Of a DNA stretch of 64,000 nucleotides, positions 46,083 to 57,328 are shown piece after piece. The position numbers and the translations under genes are program-made. The notes beneath the pieces are model-generated. The model did not search any database. It had not been told where the DNA came from and worked only from the letters and a program-made list of their open reading frames with translations. The stretch comes from Bedellia somnulentella (lineage: Eukaryota; Arthropoda; Insecta; Lepidoptera; Bedelliidae). Position 1 is the stretch's first letter; each line of letters begins with the position of its first letter. The stretch is from assembly GCA_963576735.1 (NCBI GenBank), contig OY755178.1, forward strand, positions 8,122,001 to 8,186,000, given 5' to 3'.

Positions 46083-48391
46083 TGCTGTGTAGTGTCGGCA
46101 TAGAATAGCATTACCCCATCTCTTCTCGTGGGTGTCTCGTAGAAGTCGACTAAGTGACTAGGGCTTTTCCATCTTCACCCTTCGCGCCGAGGGTTACGTG
46201 GCCAGGGGTGAGCCTGGTCGCTAGCGCCGTCCCGGAGCTTGGTGCACTCCGGGTACTAAATAACCTTACCTAGTCGAGCGGGGCTCTGGCTAGGTGCACA
46301 GTTTACTTCCCTCGCTTCTCGTGGGTCGAATATGTGTTCCAATTTTAATAAACACGGAGGCAGCGATGTAGCTCGCCACTCATCACACCATGGTTTCTCA
46401 CGGGGCAAAAAGTGGGCTAAAGAGATCCGCTTCAGTACGATGAATGTGTGTGGAGGGATGCATGAAAAATTAGATGAAGTATGTTTGATTATGGAAGAAA
46501 GAAAACTAGTTTTTCTGTGTGTAAATGAAACGAAGCGCAAGGAAAAAGAGGTTTCACAACTTGGCCCATTTACAGCTATCTGGTCGGGAATTGCCGAGAG
46601 TGACAGGGCTTGCCAAGGCGTGGGACTTCTGATACCTGAAAGGATGGCTCAGTGTATGAAAAGTTACGAATGTGTGAGTCCAAGGCTCCTGTGGCTAAAG
46701 GTGAAAATGGGGCTTGTCCAGATGCGCATAATTTGTGTGTATGCTCCGGACATGTCTAAGTCACTATCCGAGAGGGAGGAGTTTTGGAATTTGTTAGATG
46801 ATGTTGTGAACGGGTGTGATCAGAATGAGAGAATTGTAATGTTAGGAGATTTTAATGGCTGGGTTGGTGTGTCACGCAACGTTTGTGAAAAGGTCTTAGG
46901 AAAGTATGGTGATCGAAGGGTGAACGAAAATGGCGAGAAAGTTATTGACGTTGTTACACGTTGTTTGAACACAAAGATATCCATATGTACACTAGACAGA
47001 GAGGAAGCGAAAGAAGTATGATAGATTTTGTGATAGTGGATGAAAGGTTAAGAGCAAAGGTTGATGACATCGGAGCCTATAGAGGCACTAAAGTTAGCAC
47101 AGATGACTTTCTTGTGATATCACGATTGAGGGGACTGTGCACGCGTTGGTGTCACAGGGCCAAAGTGTCGACAACTGAATTTGCGAGAGTAAAAGTGGAG
47201 AAATTAGAAGAGGATGAAAATATTAGAGATGAATATATGAAGAAATTGGACGACAGACTAAGTTGCGTGGAGATGAAGGATGAATTAGAAATAGAAGAAT
47301 TATGGGATGCGCTCAAATCGTCAATGGTTGAATGTGCGACGGAAGTATGTAGATTGAGTAAAAGAACAAATAGACCACCAACAAGTTGGTGGGATAAAAA
47401 TTTGAAGGAGGCTGTTGGAGATAAGAAGAAAGCTTGGTTAGATTTACTAGCGATCAAAGCTAGTAAACGAATGGATGCGAGAATAATGGATGATATAGTC
47501 AAGAATAGTGAAAATGAATATAAGAGAGTTAAGAATGAGGTTAAGAAGAAAATAGAAAAGAAAAAGCGTGATCTGCTAGAATGGTGTGAAAGGAAACTCT
47601 CTGATAATTTCCGGAAGAACCAAAAGTTGTTCTGGAAGTATATCCGGAAAGAAAAGGGAGTTTCCCAAAACACGAGAGTGAATGTAGTGAGAGATGAACA
47701 GGGTGAATTGGCGACGGATGAAAGAAGCATAAAACGAGTATGGAAGAACTATTTTAAGGGACTTTTAGAAAAAGAGGATGCATCCATTTCTTCGCCAATC
47801 GGTAGTAATGTTGAGTTGATTGGAACGACGTTATGGGTGACTTTAGTGACAGTGGGATCAGTATGGAAGAAATAATGAAAGCAATGAAAAGTAGGAAACT
47901 AGGGAAAGCGGCAGGGTATGACAGGATAAACACCGAAATGCTGAGGGCTGGAAAAGGGGTGGTGGCTTCGTGGTTGTACTTCCTTTTCCAAAAATGCTGG
48001 TCGAGAGGCAAAGTGCCACAAGACTGGTGCAAAGCGGTAATTGTGCCTTTATATAAAGGAAAGGGGTCACACCAAGAGGCTAGAAACAACCGTGGAATTA
48101 GCCTACTCAGCATTGTCGGTAAATTGTATGCAAAGGTTTTGATTGAAAGAGTGATGAGATGTATGAAACGGATGATAAAATTTGGGATGTGCAAGCAGGA
48201 TTTAGAAAGGGAATGGGATGTATGGACCAAATCTTTTCTTTAAGGAGCATCACCGAAAAGTTATTTGCTAAGAACCGAAAGGTGTATTGCTCCTTCATAG
48301 GTTTGGAGAAGGCGTATGATAGGGTCGTAAGAAGGTTTTTATGGGAGGTGTTGTCCAAGTTTGGTTTGGGGAGTCAACTTATACGTGCACT
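46083..48391 (+). mobile_element. RTE-type LINE with endonuclease domain, 3'-truncated, SINE-A head at its 5' side
   Basis: 46083-46165 is a SINE-A head (GCTGTGTAGTGTCGGCATAG). A GC-rich leader follows (GGGTTACGTGGCCAGGGGTG). The frame at 46332-47021 is an apurinic-type endonuclease (FSTMNVCGG, NETKRKEKE, IICVYAPD, MLGDFNGWVG). After a frameshift, 46961-47875 carries SMIDFVIVDERL and the long charged linker; 47833-48243 and 48159-48390 carry the start of the RT in two further frames, ending just after the motif A region. The sequence stops at about 48391 without RT core or 3' tail, unlike the usual 5' truncation of LINEs. A minus-strand reading of the linker is only a shadow. Confidence 0.88.
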
Positions 48392-48399
48392 GCACAGTG

Positions 48400-48800
48400 T
48401 TTTATGGGACCAAAAAAAATTTACACCTTCAGTATTTTACATAAATTGATTATTTATACTTTAAAAAAGGCAAGAGTTCAATTCCCAGAAATCTATCTCA
48501 ACTACTTTTTGAGAAAAAAAAACATAAACTAACCGTGACCTTTGACCTATGATATATGAAATATTTTTTTAAAAATTGGATATTAAGGATATATTTTTTA
48601 AATAAATATGAGTCGATTGGGCATAATCATACGCAAATAAATGCGTTTCTTAAGCTAAAAAAAATGCAGTGGTTTGGGAGCAGCATTTTTTTTTGTAAAT
48701 CGTATTTTTTTTTCTTCCTTAAAACGAAAAAGTGGTACCCAGAACTGAGACAGAAATAAGCCTACGGATGAGGTCTATCATATATAAATTAGCCACGTCC
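48400..48800 (+). repeat. Dispersed repeat, partner of 52490-52880
   Basis: Contains GGCAAGAGTTCAATTCCCAG, ATCATACGCAAATAAATGC and AAAAGTGGTACCCAGAA. The reverse of the 52.5-kb block shows the same landmarks (GGGAATTGAACTCTTGCC; CATACGCAAATTTC; AGGTACCACTTTTG). GTTCAATTCCC resembles a tRNA B box. Ends are not defined. Confidence 0.5.
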
Positions 48801-49830
48801 CCTTAGAGCATACACAACTAGAGAGATAAAGAATACGTCACGACGAGCAAGAAAAGGATAGCTAATTATAAAACTCTTAAAGATAGAAAGAGTTAGTACT
48901 GTGATTTTTTGTCCCTTACGGTGTAACCTGTTTTTTGTTGGATCAAACTGTCACTCTTGACAGTTTGCAGAAAATTCAGTGTCAGAATAATAAGGTCTTT
49001 GTTTACCTTTGATGATTTAAGATTATTTTGTTCAAATACGTGCAACAAATCATATTTTGGACTCGTAAGAAGTAAGCTTGTTTAGGGCAGAGACCTTGTT
49101 TATGTGACCGTGCTTTGAAAATAGATAAATAAAAAGTTTTGGGCTGCAGTTATCGAAGCGAGTAAAAAGCCTAAGATGAATCACTTCACAGTGGCGTATC
49201 AAAGAAAACTCGGAATATATTTACAGTTTATGAACCTTATTAGATTCACAATAGAAGATATGCTGTTATTTATACGTTTTGCCCTGTTCTACCTGTGTTT
49301 TTGATTTAATTCTAGACATAACCTACATCAACAAAAAAACAACGGTGTTGCCCATTTCAAAATTTCCATAATCCTATAGAAGTGAGAATTCATCATGTGA
49401 ATAAGATAATTACTATGAACAAGGAAAGTATTCTGAACTAATTAAATAAAATATTGTTTAAAAGACAGTAACTTTGAATGTTGATTTAAACTATGTTGAA
49501 TTTTACTAAGGTAACGTGTATTAAAATTATAATGCATATTTGATTTAAAGAGTTGTTTTATTTTTGAAAATATATTATTGATCTATTACCCTATTAGAAT
49601 GATTATTAAAAACACAGATTTTGGTGGTACTTGTTGGGAAGAAAACACAAAAATCTGATGATTGTTGTCCATTTATTGATTAGTCATTGTTAGTAGGTAT
49701 GTGTTGCATTTTAGTTTATTGTTTGCTCATAATTTATCTATTTGTAAGCTTAATATTTGAGGATATTTGCCATATATGTTCGGTAACATTATATGTTTGT
49801 CGTTATTGAAAGCGCAGCAAAGCCGCACAA
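48801..49830. other. Unassigned AT-rich intergenic sequence
   Basis: No exon or clear repeat was seen. Confidence 0.4.
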
Positions 49831-50060
49831 GCGAGGCAAAATTGTTTTTGTGTCATCACCGATTGTGCGAAGGAGAGGCATATAGGGTGCCACGCGCGTT
49901 ATCTGTCTATAGGTAGTTGGTCTGAGCACGTCCCACTATTGCGGCGATTACAGATCCACAATCTTTTCTTGGCCGGTGGCGACTACTGGTACTACTGTCG
50001 CCATTTTGAAATTTCGGCCTGTCATTGTCAGTTAGTTCTCAACTAAATAAAAATTATAGG
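49831..50060. other. GC-richer block with a repeat shared at 51.66 kb
   Basis: TACAGATCCACAATCTTTTC with TTGG then GGT occurs here and in reverse at about 51660-51690. This points to an old dispersed element rather than a gene. Confidence 0.4.
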
Positions 50061-50264
50061 GTGACCTACGCATATAATAAATTATCACTTTCATAAATAT
50101 TTTTTGTAGTGGAAACTTTTTTTTAAAGACAATTATTTTTATGATGTATCTTTGCTTATTAATAAACGCTTTTATTTCCAGTATTCAATATAAAAATTTA
50201 TGAAAATTATTATTTATTTTGTTAAATTTTATATAAGTAGGCTAATACCGTCCGAAAAGTTGTG

Positions 50265-50475
50265 CGCGCATGACTATAGCGGTGCGGGTTACACTGATGC
50301 GTGGGTTCTAATCCTAATGCGGGGATGTACCAATGTGTCATTTCTTAAGTCATAACTGTCTGACATATTTATAAAAATACAAGGCAAATACGACGTGATA
50401 GCTTAATGGGTACAACACCGGCTAACGTGCAAGCGACTAGTGTTCAAATCCCGGATCGGGCCTACAGAATAATTC
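50265..50475 (+). repeat. tRNA-like SINE pieces
   Basis: GTGATAGCTTAATGGGTAC (A-box-like) with GTTCAAATCCCGGATCGGG (B box) at 50397-50461, plus a weaker TGGGTTCTAATCCTAATGCG near 50301. Confidence 0.5.
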
Positions 50476-50587
50476 GAATATTACCAAGAAAAAAGTCGAA
50501 TATTCGAATATCAAAATATTTCGAATATTTGCAGGCCCTAGCCTACACCAATTTGACTTTTCGAAAGACATATGTGTGGTAAATTTA

Positions 50588-50823
50588 TCTTGTTGTTAAC
50601 TGTGAGGGAAAACATTGTGAGGAAACCCACATGGCTGAGTTGTACTTAGTCGTGTGACAGTGTATTCGTACAAAACAGCGATAGGCCTGCCCCCTATCAC
50701 GTGAGTACACTGTCCATGCAAAACGTGGGTACTCTGAACACCAGGTGACAATGTTTATTGGTACCTCTGCCAACGCCTACGGGGATATTCGGCGTGAACG
50801 TTTAAGTTATGTTATGTTATATG
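50588..50823 (+). mobile_element. SINE-B, near full length
   Basis: TCTTGTTGTTAACTGTGAGG to CGGCGTGAACGTTTAAGTT and a (TATGT)n tail. Part of the central hairpin is deleted. Confidence 0.85.
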
Positions 50824-51240
50824 TTACAAGGCTGTTAATAGCAATAAAAAAGTGCCCATTAATTCACTGACCCAGCCAAATGAATGACCCAAACGATTTC
50901 TGATGTTTAGAATTATTTTTTCTGTGCCACCTTTTTAGGGGATCTATGTGTGAATATGAAATGTAAAAGACAGTACACGACAAGGTAAGCCTCTGATTTA
51001 CAGGATTAAAAAAACGATTTTAAGTAGTTACCCACTTATTAACTCTGAGTGTCACAAATAACAAATCCTTGAGTATAAAATAATGAAACAGTTTGCATAG
51101 TAGAAGCGATCTCTTCCAGACAACATTTGGGAGGTAAGATCAGCAAATTTAGGATACACAGTCATTCGGTTAGACATACCAGACAAGGACAAAAATAAAT
51201 AAATATAATTAGCTTACATTAAAACGAACTTTTTTACTTA
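50824..51240. other. Unassigned intergenic sequence
   Basis: Nothing coding or repetitive was recognised. Confidence 0.4.
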
Positions 51241-51255
51241 CAATAATAGTTATTA

Positions 51256-51507
51256 CATACATAAATACATATACTCACGGCTGTAAATCCGTAGAAGGGG
51301 TAGCCCGAGCTAAGGAACTAGAAACTCCTCAGCCACTTCTGGAAAGTTGAGTGGGGTAAAGATGGTAAAATAAAGGTTATTGGTGATGGGTCTCCAACCG
51401 CATCGCCCAAAAATCTCTTAAAAACCCCAATACCGTTAGTCGCCTCTTACGTACACCCACCGGCAGAAATGGGGTAGTGCTATTCTAAGCCGAAACTACA
51501 CAGCAAC
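51256..51507 (-). mobile_element. SINE-A with target-site duplication
   Basis: From an ACATACATAAATACAT tail to CGAAACTACACAGC. Flanked by TAGTTATTA at 51247-51255 and 51508-51516. Confidence 0.9.
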
Positions 51508-51699
51508 TAGTTATTAATTAAATGAATATTATATAAATTGTTTTATTAAGACATTTCAATACATAAATAAATTAGCCTGTATGATGTAAAATTATTTCCC
51601 GTATAATGGTTAATTTTTATTTACTGGCAATACTAATATCGATGACAGCGACGCCCTTACCGCCCAAGAAAAGATTGTGGATCTGTAGAAGATATTCAT

Positions 51700-52190
51700 T
51701 TATAATTTTTTATGCCAGGGTTGTCACCTAACATGACCTCGAACGAATATTAATTTGTGTATTATTTTTTAAACTAGTTTAGAATAATGGAGATATTAGG
51801 ATCTTGCTCGACTACCTGCAACATAATATTTAGGCTCCAAGCTTTATGAAGAAAAAAGGAACGCTTCTGGTGATTTTCTGTTAAGGCGCAAGTCATTATG
51901 ATGAACATCGATTTTCGTTTTCGGGTCTGGGTAATAACTGTTAATTGCTTGTTTTGTGTGTGTTTCGGAGACCCAATTAGACACAAGTTTATGCTTTCCT
52001 CTATGTTTTTTTTGTTATAATAATAGGTGATTATGTATAGGTATAATAACTGATTTATGCCCATGACTTTGTACTTTACTTTTATTTTCTGATTGAATGC
52101 CATTTCTTTTTCAAAGATGCGATTACCTGATATGAATGATTTGTATGAGAAGTTAATTTTTCGCCAGGTAATTTCAATGAAGGATAACAT
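51700..52190. other. Unassigned intergenic sequence
   Basis: A minus-strand open frame (52211-51774) exists, but its composition and lack of domains give no reason to call a gene. Confidence 0.4.
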
Positions 52191-52194
52191 GTAG

Positions 52195-52490
52195 CGCGGG
52201 AAGGGGTCCACCTTCGTTAGGCTTAGGCTAAAACCCCGCGCCTACACATGTTATCTGGAGAAAAGGGGGCGAGGCACCATGGAGCCGTCACAAACCCATG
52301 GCGCTGTATTGCCTCAGCAGGGGCTTACCCAACCTGCTGAGGGATGTCCATCCGGGCCCCGATCGGAGGACTTAATGCAAGGGGGACATGAGGGCACCAT
52401 CCCTCATGTTGGTACACGAGTGGCAAGCGATGCTGTAAAATTGCCAATAGTTGACCTTTGTGACAACCCTAGATCATGAAGGTTGACCTA
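52195..52490. other. GC-rich block, possible retroelement fragment
   Basis: GCGCGGGAAGGGGTCCACC and GGCTTAGGCTAAAACCCCGC at the start; CAGCAGGGGCTTACCCAACC with TGCTGAGGG can pair. No recognisable protein. Confidence 0.35.
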
Positions 52491-52880
52491 AAACTTAATC
52501 CTATCATAACTTCTTAAAACCGCAAAAGTGTGACCTGATTTTTTTATAGGTGATAGTACTTGTCTTACAGAACCTTTCTATACTAAATCTAGGTACCACT
52601 TTTGCCGATTTTTACAGAAAAATAATAATAATTATAATTATATAAAAAAATATTTTTCAGAAATTAGGACACTTACAGATAAACTAAAATTGTGAATTCC
52701 TTATCAAGTGGTAAATATCTCACACACAGAAATGGAACCGTTTTATTATAAAATTGAAATGTTCATTTTTTCATACGCAAATTTCAAAAACTTTACATTT
52801 TCATAAAAAAAATTACTGAATATAGTGATCTGGGAATTGAACTCTTGCCTTTTTTAGGGTATAAATAATCATAATTTAAT
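52490..52880 (-). repeat. Inverted partner of the 48.4-kb repeat
   Basis: Shares landmarks in reverse order with 48400-48800 (GGGAATTGAACTCTTGCC; CATACGCAAATTTC). Divergence is substantial. Confidence 0.5.
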
Positions 52881-52884
52881 GTTT

Positions 52885-53250
52885 TTTGACATGAATTCCT
52901 CATGTGGGTATTATTACTCATAAATAAAAGATGTTATTAAAGGAAAGAAAAATTTCTACACTTCCGTCCGAATTAGTTAAAATTCGGAGGTAGGAAATGC
53001 AAACACTACTTGAACGTGTAAAAAAGAAACAAAGGATAGAGAAATTTCGCGCTGGATGCCAACTGACACTGTAGCTCAGTTGGCAGAGCGACGGGGGCAG
53101 TAGTGATTTATTGGGAAGTCTATCCCACTCTGCGTTCGCTCCGCCACCGCGCGCTTTCGCGCGGCGTCGTCGCTCACTCGAGTGTGATAGCCTTCCCAAT
53201 AAATCGTTGTTACACGACGACATGGTGCAAATGTGGAATGGGACAGACTT
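52885..53250. repeat. Rearranged remnant of the tRNA-core foldback family
   Basis: The left arm is clear at 52893-52965 (CCTCATGTGGGTATTATTAC, AAAGGAAAGAAAAATTTC). A D-arm-like TGTAGCTCAGTTGGCAGAGC with GACGGGGGC at 53069-53100 matches the core of the 19531 element. A stem TTTATTGGGAAG...CTTCCCAATAAA (53107-53205) follows. Confidence 0.55.
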
Positions 53251-53444
53251 CCCAATGCGTTTTTGATTTAAAGAGCATGGCGCGGCTTTGGTCTTATTAT
53301 ATACTGCATACACTTCCAAACGATTATGAGGTTTAGTTTTTTAGATACCTGCATTACATGCACACTACATTTAGTACACAATCGCTATGGAATTTCAGTA
53401 GGTGAACAACACACACACACACAGTCTATTACAAACACGACTCT

Positions 53445-53875
53445 AGTTGGTCAAGGTGTTGGCTGTGATGTTAAGGATTCCAGGTTGGAATCCCAGCCGG
53501 GGTAGATATTTGTTTATAACCAATAAGTGATTGATTTCGGTGTTGGATGTTAAGAGTGAATTAAGTATGTTGTTTGTGATATATGCCTATAAATAAGTAT
53601 TCTTGACGACCCTACATTTAAAAAAAAAAATACAACGTCTTAAGAATACAAATAATTAAATTGAGTTGGGTGGCACAGTGATTAGTAACTCTGTCTTTTG
53701 TGTCGAAGGTCCTGGGTTCGGTCTCCGACCGGGGTAGATATTTGTTTAATCATAGATAAGTAGTTGTTCTCAGGTTTTTGATGTGCTGAAATTGGCAATA
53801 GGCTCACCCGCTATTACATTAGGTTTCTAAACATCTCTGCCTACTCATAAGGGGTACAGTAGTGGAAGGCGTGTG
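53445..53875 (+). mobile_element. Two tandem tRNA-derived SINE copies
   Basis: Both have a tRNA-like head (CTAGTTGGTCAAGGTGTTG / GTGGCACAGTGATTAGTAAC) and the common stretch CGGGGTAGATATTTGTTTA (53501 and 53731). The second continues CTCTGCCTACTCATAAGGGG and ends at a GT microsatellite. Confidence 0.65.
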
Positions 53876-53912
53876 TGCGCGCGCGTGTATGTGTGTGTGT
53901 GTGTGTGTGACT
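53870..53912. repeat. (GT)n microsatellite
   Basis: GTGTGTGCGCGCGCGTGT followed by (TG)n, at the 3' end of a tRNA-derived SINE. Confidence 0.9.
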
Positions 53913-54189
53913 ATGTGCATGTATATGTGTAAATGGGTACTCAAGAAATCTTGAATGCGTTAAACACAAAAAGTATAAATCTACTCAGAGCAGAGATTAC
54001 AATCTTATGATTAAGAAAAGATGACTGATAAATCTTATAAGTACATCACCTTCACAGTTAAAAACCATTTAGGCTATATACCTACATAATAATACTCAAA
54101 AACATGACCCTCCTTCTGACACAGAAATACACAGTCAGGAATACACAGACTAGACTCATTAGCATAAAATATTTTTCCTTTTTATTAAA

Positions 54190-54262
54190 TCTGGAAAGTA
54201 GTGGGGAACCCGAGACATCTATTTTGCTAGTCTACCACCGTAACCACTAGACCAACGAAGCA
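54190..54262 (-). repeat. tRNA-like SINE head
   Basis: Reverse complement reads as a tRNA D-arm (TTGGTCTAGTGGTTACGG) with GTAGACTAGC. Only about 70 bases. Confidence 0.45.
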
Positions 54263-54331
54263 TTCAATATTATAATTAAATTCACATCAACACACAATTA
54301 TCGTCAGCAGTTTTAATGTGAATTGTGAATA

Positions 54332-54672
54332 GGGTTGCCACCTTTTTTTAAGAAATATTTTAAAGTGTATAGTATTTTTTCAGAACCATGCCAAAATATA
54401 ATACTTTCGGGAAATTTTGGGAGAAGAATAGTATTAATACACATCCATTCATTTATCAAGTTTAATCATCATTTACAAATTACAATCCTATAATATCACT
54501 TTATTGCACACGGTTACGTTAAAATTTAGCTGATGTTGATACAAAAAGTACATCAGTGGAATTAACAATGAAAACATAGTATTTTTTCGTATTTCATTAT
54601 ATTTCTATAATATATTGTATAATTGACCGCAATAAAGTACGATACTATATAATCTAGTACAGGTGGCAACCC
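54332..54672. mobile_element. MITE with terminal inverted repeats and TA duplication
   Basis: GGGTTGCCACCT at 54332-54343 and its exact complement AGGTGGCAACCC at 54661-54672, each bordered by TA (54330-54331 and 54673-54674), as for Tc1/mariner-type elements. The 341-bp interior is AT-rich with no transposase. Confidence 0.8.
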
Positions 54673-54679
54673 TAATTGT

Positions 54680-54800
54680 AAAGCCGTGGTGGCGCAGCGG
54701 CATAAACTCTTGTTACAAAAGTATGATATTTCACGGCGACGACGGCGCCGACAACGCGACGACATTGATATCAACTTTACCCGTGTGACCCAAAAATCGT
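54680..54800. other. CG-rich triplet-like sequence after the MITE
   Basis: GGCGACGACGGCGCCGACAA and CGCGACGACATTG. Its tRNA-like start CCGTGGTGGCGCAGCGGC suggests another SINE head. Confidence 0.4.
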
Positions 54801-55029
54801 GAACGTAAGGTATTTTATTATGACTAGCTGTTGCCCGCGTCTTTTAAAGTATGGAACTAAAAATAAATAAAATTAAAACAATTTTAATTTTATTGAGTTA
54901 TTACTAAAATGTGTACTAACATTATAGTATATTTTAATGTTAGTACTTATAGTGTAGTCTAATGAATTAAATACTTATAAAAATATTTAAATGCATAGTT
55001 ACATGTAAAACGCTTGTTTCCTTATTAAA

Positions 55030-55230
55030 TAAATAAATACATACGGACATATTATACACAGATCAAGTTAGTCCCAAACTAAGTAAGACTTGTATTATGG
55101 GATACTAACTCAACGATATATTTAATATTATACAATACACATATAAATAACACCCAAGACTAAGAAACATCATTTACACTCGTCACATAAATGATGCTCT
55201 CAGCGGGGATCGAACCCGCAACCTCCTAAT
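55030..55230 (-). mobile_element. tRNA-derived SINE, reverse copy of the 27.6-kb family
   Basis: Reads in reverse CTCAGCGGGGATCGAACCCG (B box) near 55200-55219 and shares CAAGACTAAGAAACA, ATGGGATACTAACTCAACG and ACACAGATCAAGTTAG-like landmarks with 27582-27790. Confidence 0.72.
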
Positions 55231-55344
55231 AATCTATATATTTAATCAGCCAAAAATTAAATATTTCGTTAGTAAAAATCTGCAACCATTTAATTTTTCA
55301 AAAGTAATGTAGTAGTGGTGAATAGGGGCTCACAGGTACGCCTA

Positions 55345-55488
55345 CATTGGGTTCACGTGGAGAGCAAAACGTTGGTACTCTGAACACCAGGTGACAAAGT
55401 CACGTGATGTTCAGAAGTATTAGTACCTCTGCCAACCCCTTCGGGGATTTTCGGCGTGAACGTTTATGTTATGTTATGTTATGTGTCT
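55345..55488 (+). mobile_element. SINE-B, 5'-truncated
   Basis: GAACACCAGGTGACAAAGTC to CGGCGTGAACGTTTATGTT with a long (TATGT)n tail. The hairpin CTGAACACC...GATGTTCAG is well preserved. Confidence 0.85.
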
Positions 55489-55919
55489 ATTAAATATATT
55501 TGTCATAACTATACAGCAATGTAACCACATAGGTAATTACATAAGCTCACGCGTTTCATTACTCTAGAGGGGTAGACAAATAAGAAGATTTAATCATCTT
55601 TTATAGTTATTTTAAAGGTGGTTAGGACCAGCGGGTTTCTTTTTTACTTTCTACGTGCTTAAAATTTAGATGTGAATGAATGATACCTACAGCAGCCATG
55701 GGTGATCCATTAAGCATTCTAAAAAGAGTAAATTCTATACTGGTTTGACTAAATTACCAAATTATAAACTGAGGTGACACGTATATAATTTTATTGTTCC
55801 CCACCACTAGGTAAGAATAAACGCTAGCAGAAACTAAAGCAATAAAGTTCAATATAGTGTGATTTTCTTTTTTGCACACGCATCAGTTTGCATTGTTATA
55901 TAAAACAGTAATTTACGGA

Positions 55920-56118
55920 ATCGTAACATCCATTTCTGCCTGCGCGCTTCAATCAAGCAACCATCCTGTTGAACCGTGTGTCGCTACCATACCCCTCCCC
56001 GCACCACGCCGCGCCCCGCAGACACCCGTGCCTTGCCACTGCCGCCACCGCCGCCGCCCACCGCCAGCCTAGTGCCGCCTGCCTTAACTCACTCAGCCGA
56101 AGCTCTATCTTTGTAAAA
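55920..56118 (+). promoter_or_regulatory. GC-rich candidate promoter or 5' untranslated exon
   Basis: A C-rich, CpG-containing block (CCCGCACCACGCCGCGCCCC; CACTGCCGCCACCGCCGCCG) ahead of the spliced gene at 56.2-57.3 kb. No in-frame ATG leads through it. Confidence 0.4.
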
Positions 56119-56238
56119 TGTTAGTAAGTATTTTTTGGTTAGTTTTTATTTTGTAATTTAATGTCCTGTCATAAATTTAATTACTTCATCATCAAGTCGT
56201 GGGAACCTACTTCAATACTTGTATTATTCACTTTTCAG

Positions 56239-57328
56239 GTCTGATTCTGAGTGCGAATCATTTGTTGTCGCGCAAGACGTCGCCGCCGCCGCAGCGAAGA
56301 AGAAGCCAGCAGCGGCAAAGAGGAAGTCGAGCTCAAAAGCAGAAAGTACCTCAAGCAGTAGCGTCAAGTAAGATCACTACATTATCATTTATTTACTAGA
56401 GTAGGTTATTAAAATTTTAATGAGAAATAAGTATGTCAACATGCAAATTTTACCTCAATCAGTAACATAGATATTTGAATTGATTCTTAAGTTTAGCTAA
56501 TTTCAAACAGTTATGTTTGGCTATGTAGTGTCGGCATAGAATAACACTACCCCATTTCTTCTTGGAATTGGGACGTTTAAGGGATTTTTGGGCGATGTGG
56601 TTAGAGACCCATCACCAAAAACCTTTATTTTATCATCTTTTCCCAACTGAAAATTCAAACGTGGTTGAGGAATTTCTAATTCCTTAGCTCTGGCTACCCC
56701 TTCTATGGATTTATAGCCGTGAGCATATGTATGTATGTGTGCATGTTATGTTTTAAATAAATATTTGTAATGTATGGTATTGATATCTCCAACCAGCCTG
56801 CTAGGTGTGTTACATTTTTACTTATATTCTGTTTACATAAGTAAGTCATCATAAAATTTTAATTAACTAACAATCAAAAATGACTGTGATGTTTAATGTG
56901 TGTATTAAGCGAGCAGAGTAAATATATAATTATATTATTATTTTTTTTTCAGGTCCCAGAAAAAAAACAAAACTGTGGATGTGTTCGGACTCTGCAACGA
57001 AAACGAATACAACGATCGTGTGTTGCAGTCGAAGACTCTACCATCATTTGTCGTGAATCGTGTGGCCAACGGTAACCAGCGACGGGTCGTCAGCACATCC
57101 GGCGAATTCTATGTGGAGCTGAAGGTTTATGAACGCCACGACGCTGAGGACGCTCCCAAGGACACCCGCTGGACAAAGGCTTTGCTCCGACTAAACTGTT
57201 ACCTTGAAGAGGGCTCACCGCAGTGGAAGCTGTTGCATCGCTTCGTGAAAGAGACCGGCACACTCTTCGAGGACTGTGTACCATCATTTTATAACCCCGA
57301 CTTAATTAAAATTAAACAGGCTGACTGA
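56239..57328 (+). CDS. Spliced basic, probably nuclear protein; not recognised
   Basis: Two coding exons are supported: 56239-56367 and 56953-57328, joined in phase 2 (AA/G) with good GT-AG sites; they give about 168 residues. The first part is acidic (SDSECESF), then Ala/Lys-rich (AAAAAKKKPAAAKRKSSSK) and Ser-rich, looking like a disordered nuclear localisation region. The second is a folded-looking domain with TLPSFVVNRVANG, FYVELKVYERHDAED, TRWTKALLRLNCYL and GTLFEDCVPSFYNPD. I know no family that fits. The start is unresolved: the first exon should lie near 55920-56123, where a GC-rich block may be untranslated. ATGTTA/GTAAGT at 56118 is the only nearby ATG, but it is out of phase with the usual acceptor; the weaker acceptor TCTGAG/TGC would be in phase. 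An SINE-A lies in the intron. It precedes the viral-like polymerase, but no link is shown. Confidence 0.6.
56519..56744 (+). mobile_element. SINE-A with target-site duplication
   Basis: GGCTATGTAGTGTCGGCATA to GTATGTATGTGTGCAT, flanked by GTTATGTTT at 56510-56518 and 56745-56753. In the intron of the unrecognised spliced gene. Confidence 0.9.

Noticed and set aside
47152..48358. Minus-strand ORFs across the LINE
   Set aside because: These are shadows of the plus-strand LINE endonuclease and RT frames.
51774..52211. 145-residue minus-strand ORF
   Set aside because: No homologous features, no splice context, and AT-rich codon content like the surrounding noncoding DNA.
53103..53336. ORF following the tRNA-like D-arm piece
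   Set aside because: It lies within rearranged repeat sequence and a hairpin; composition gives no sign of selection.
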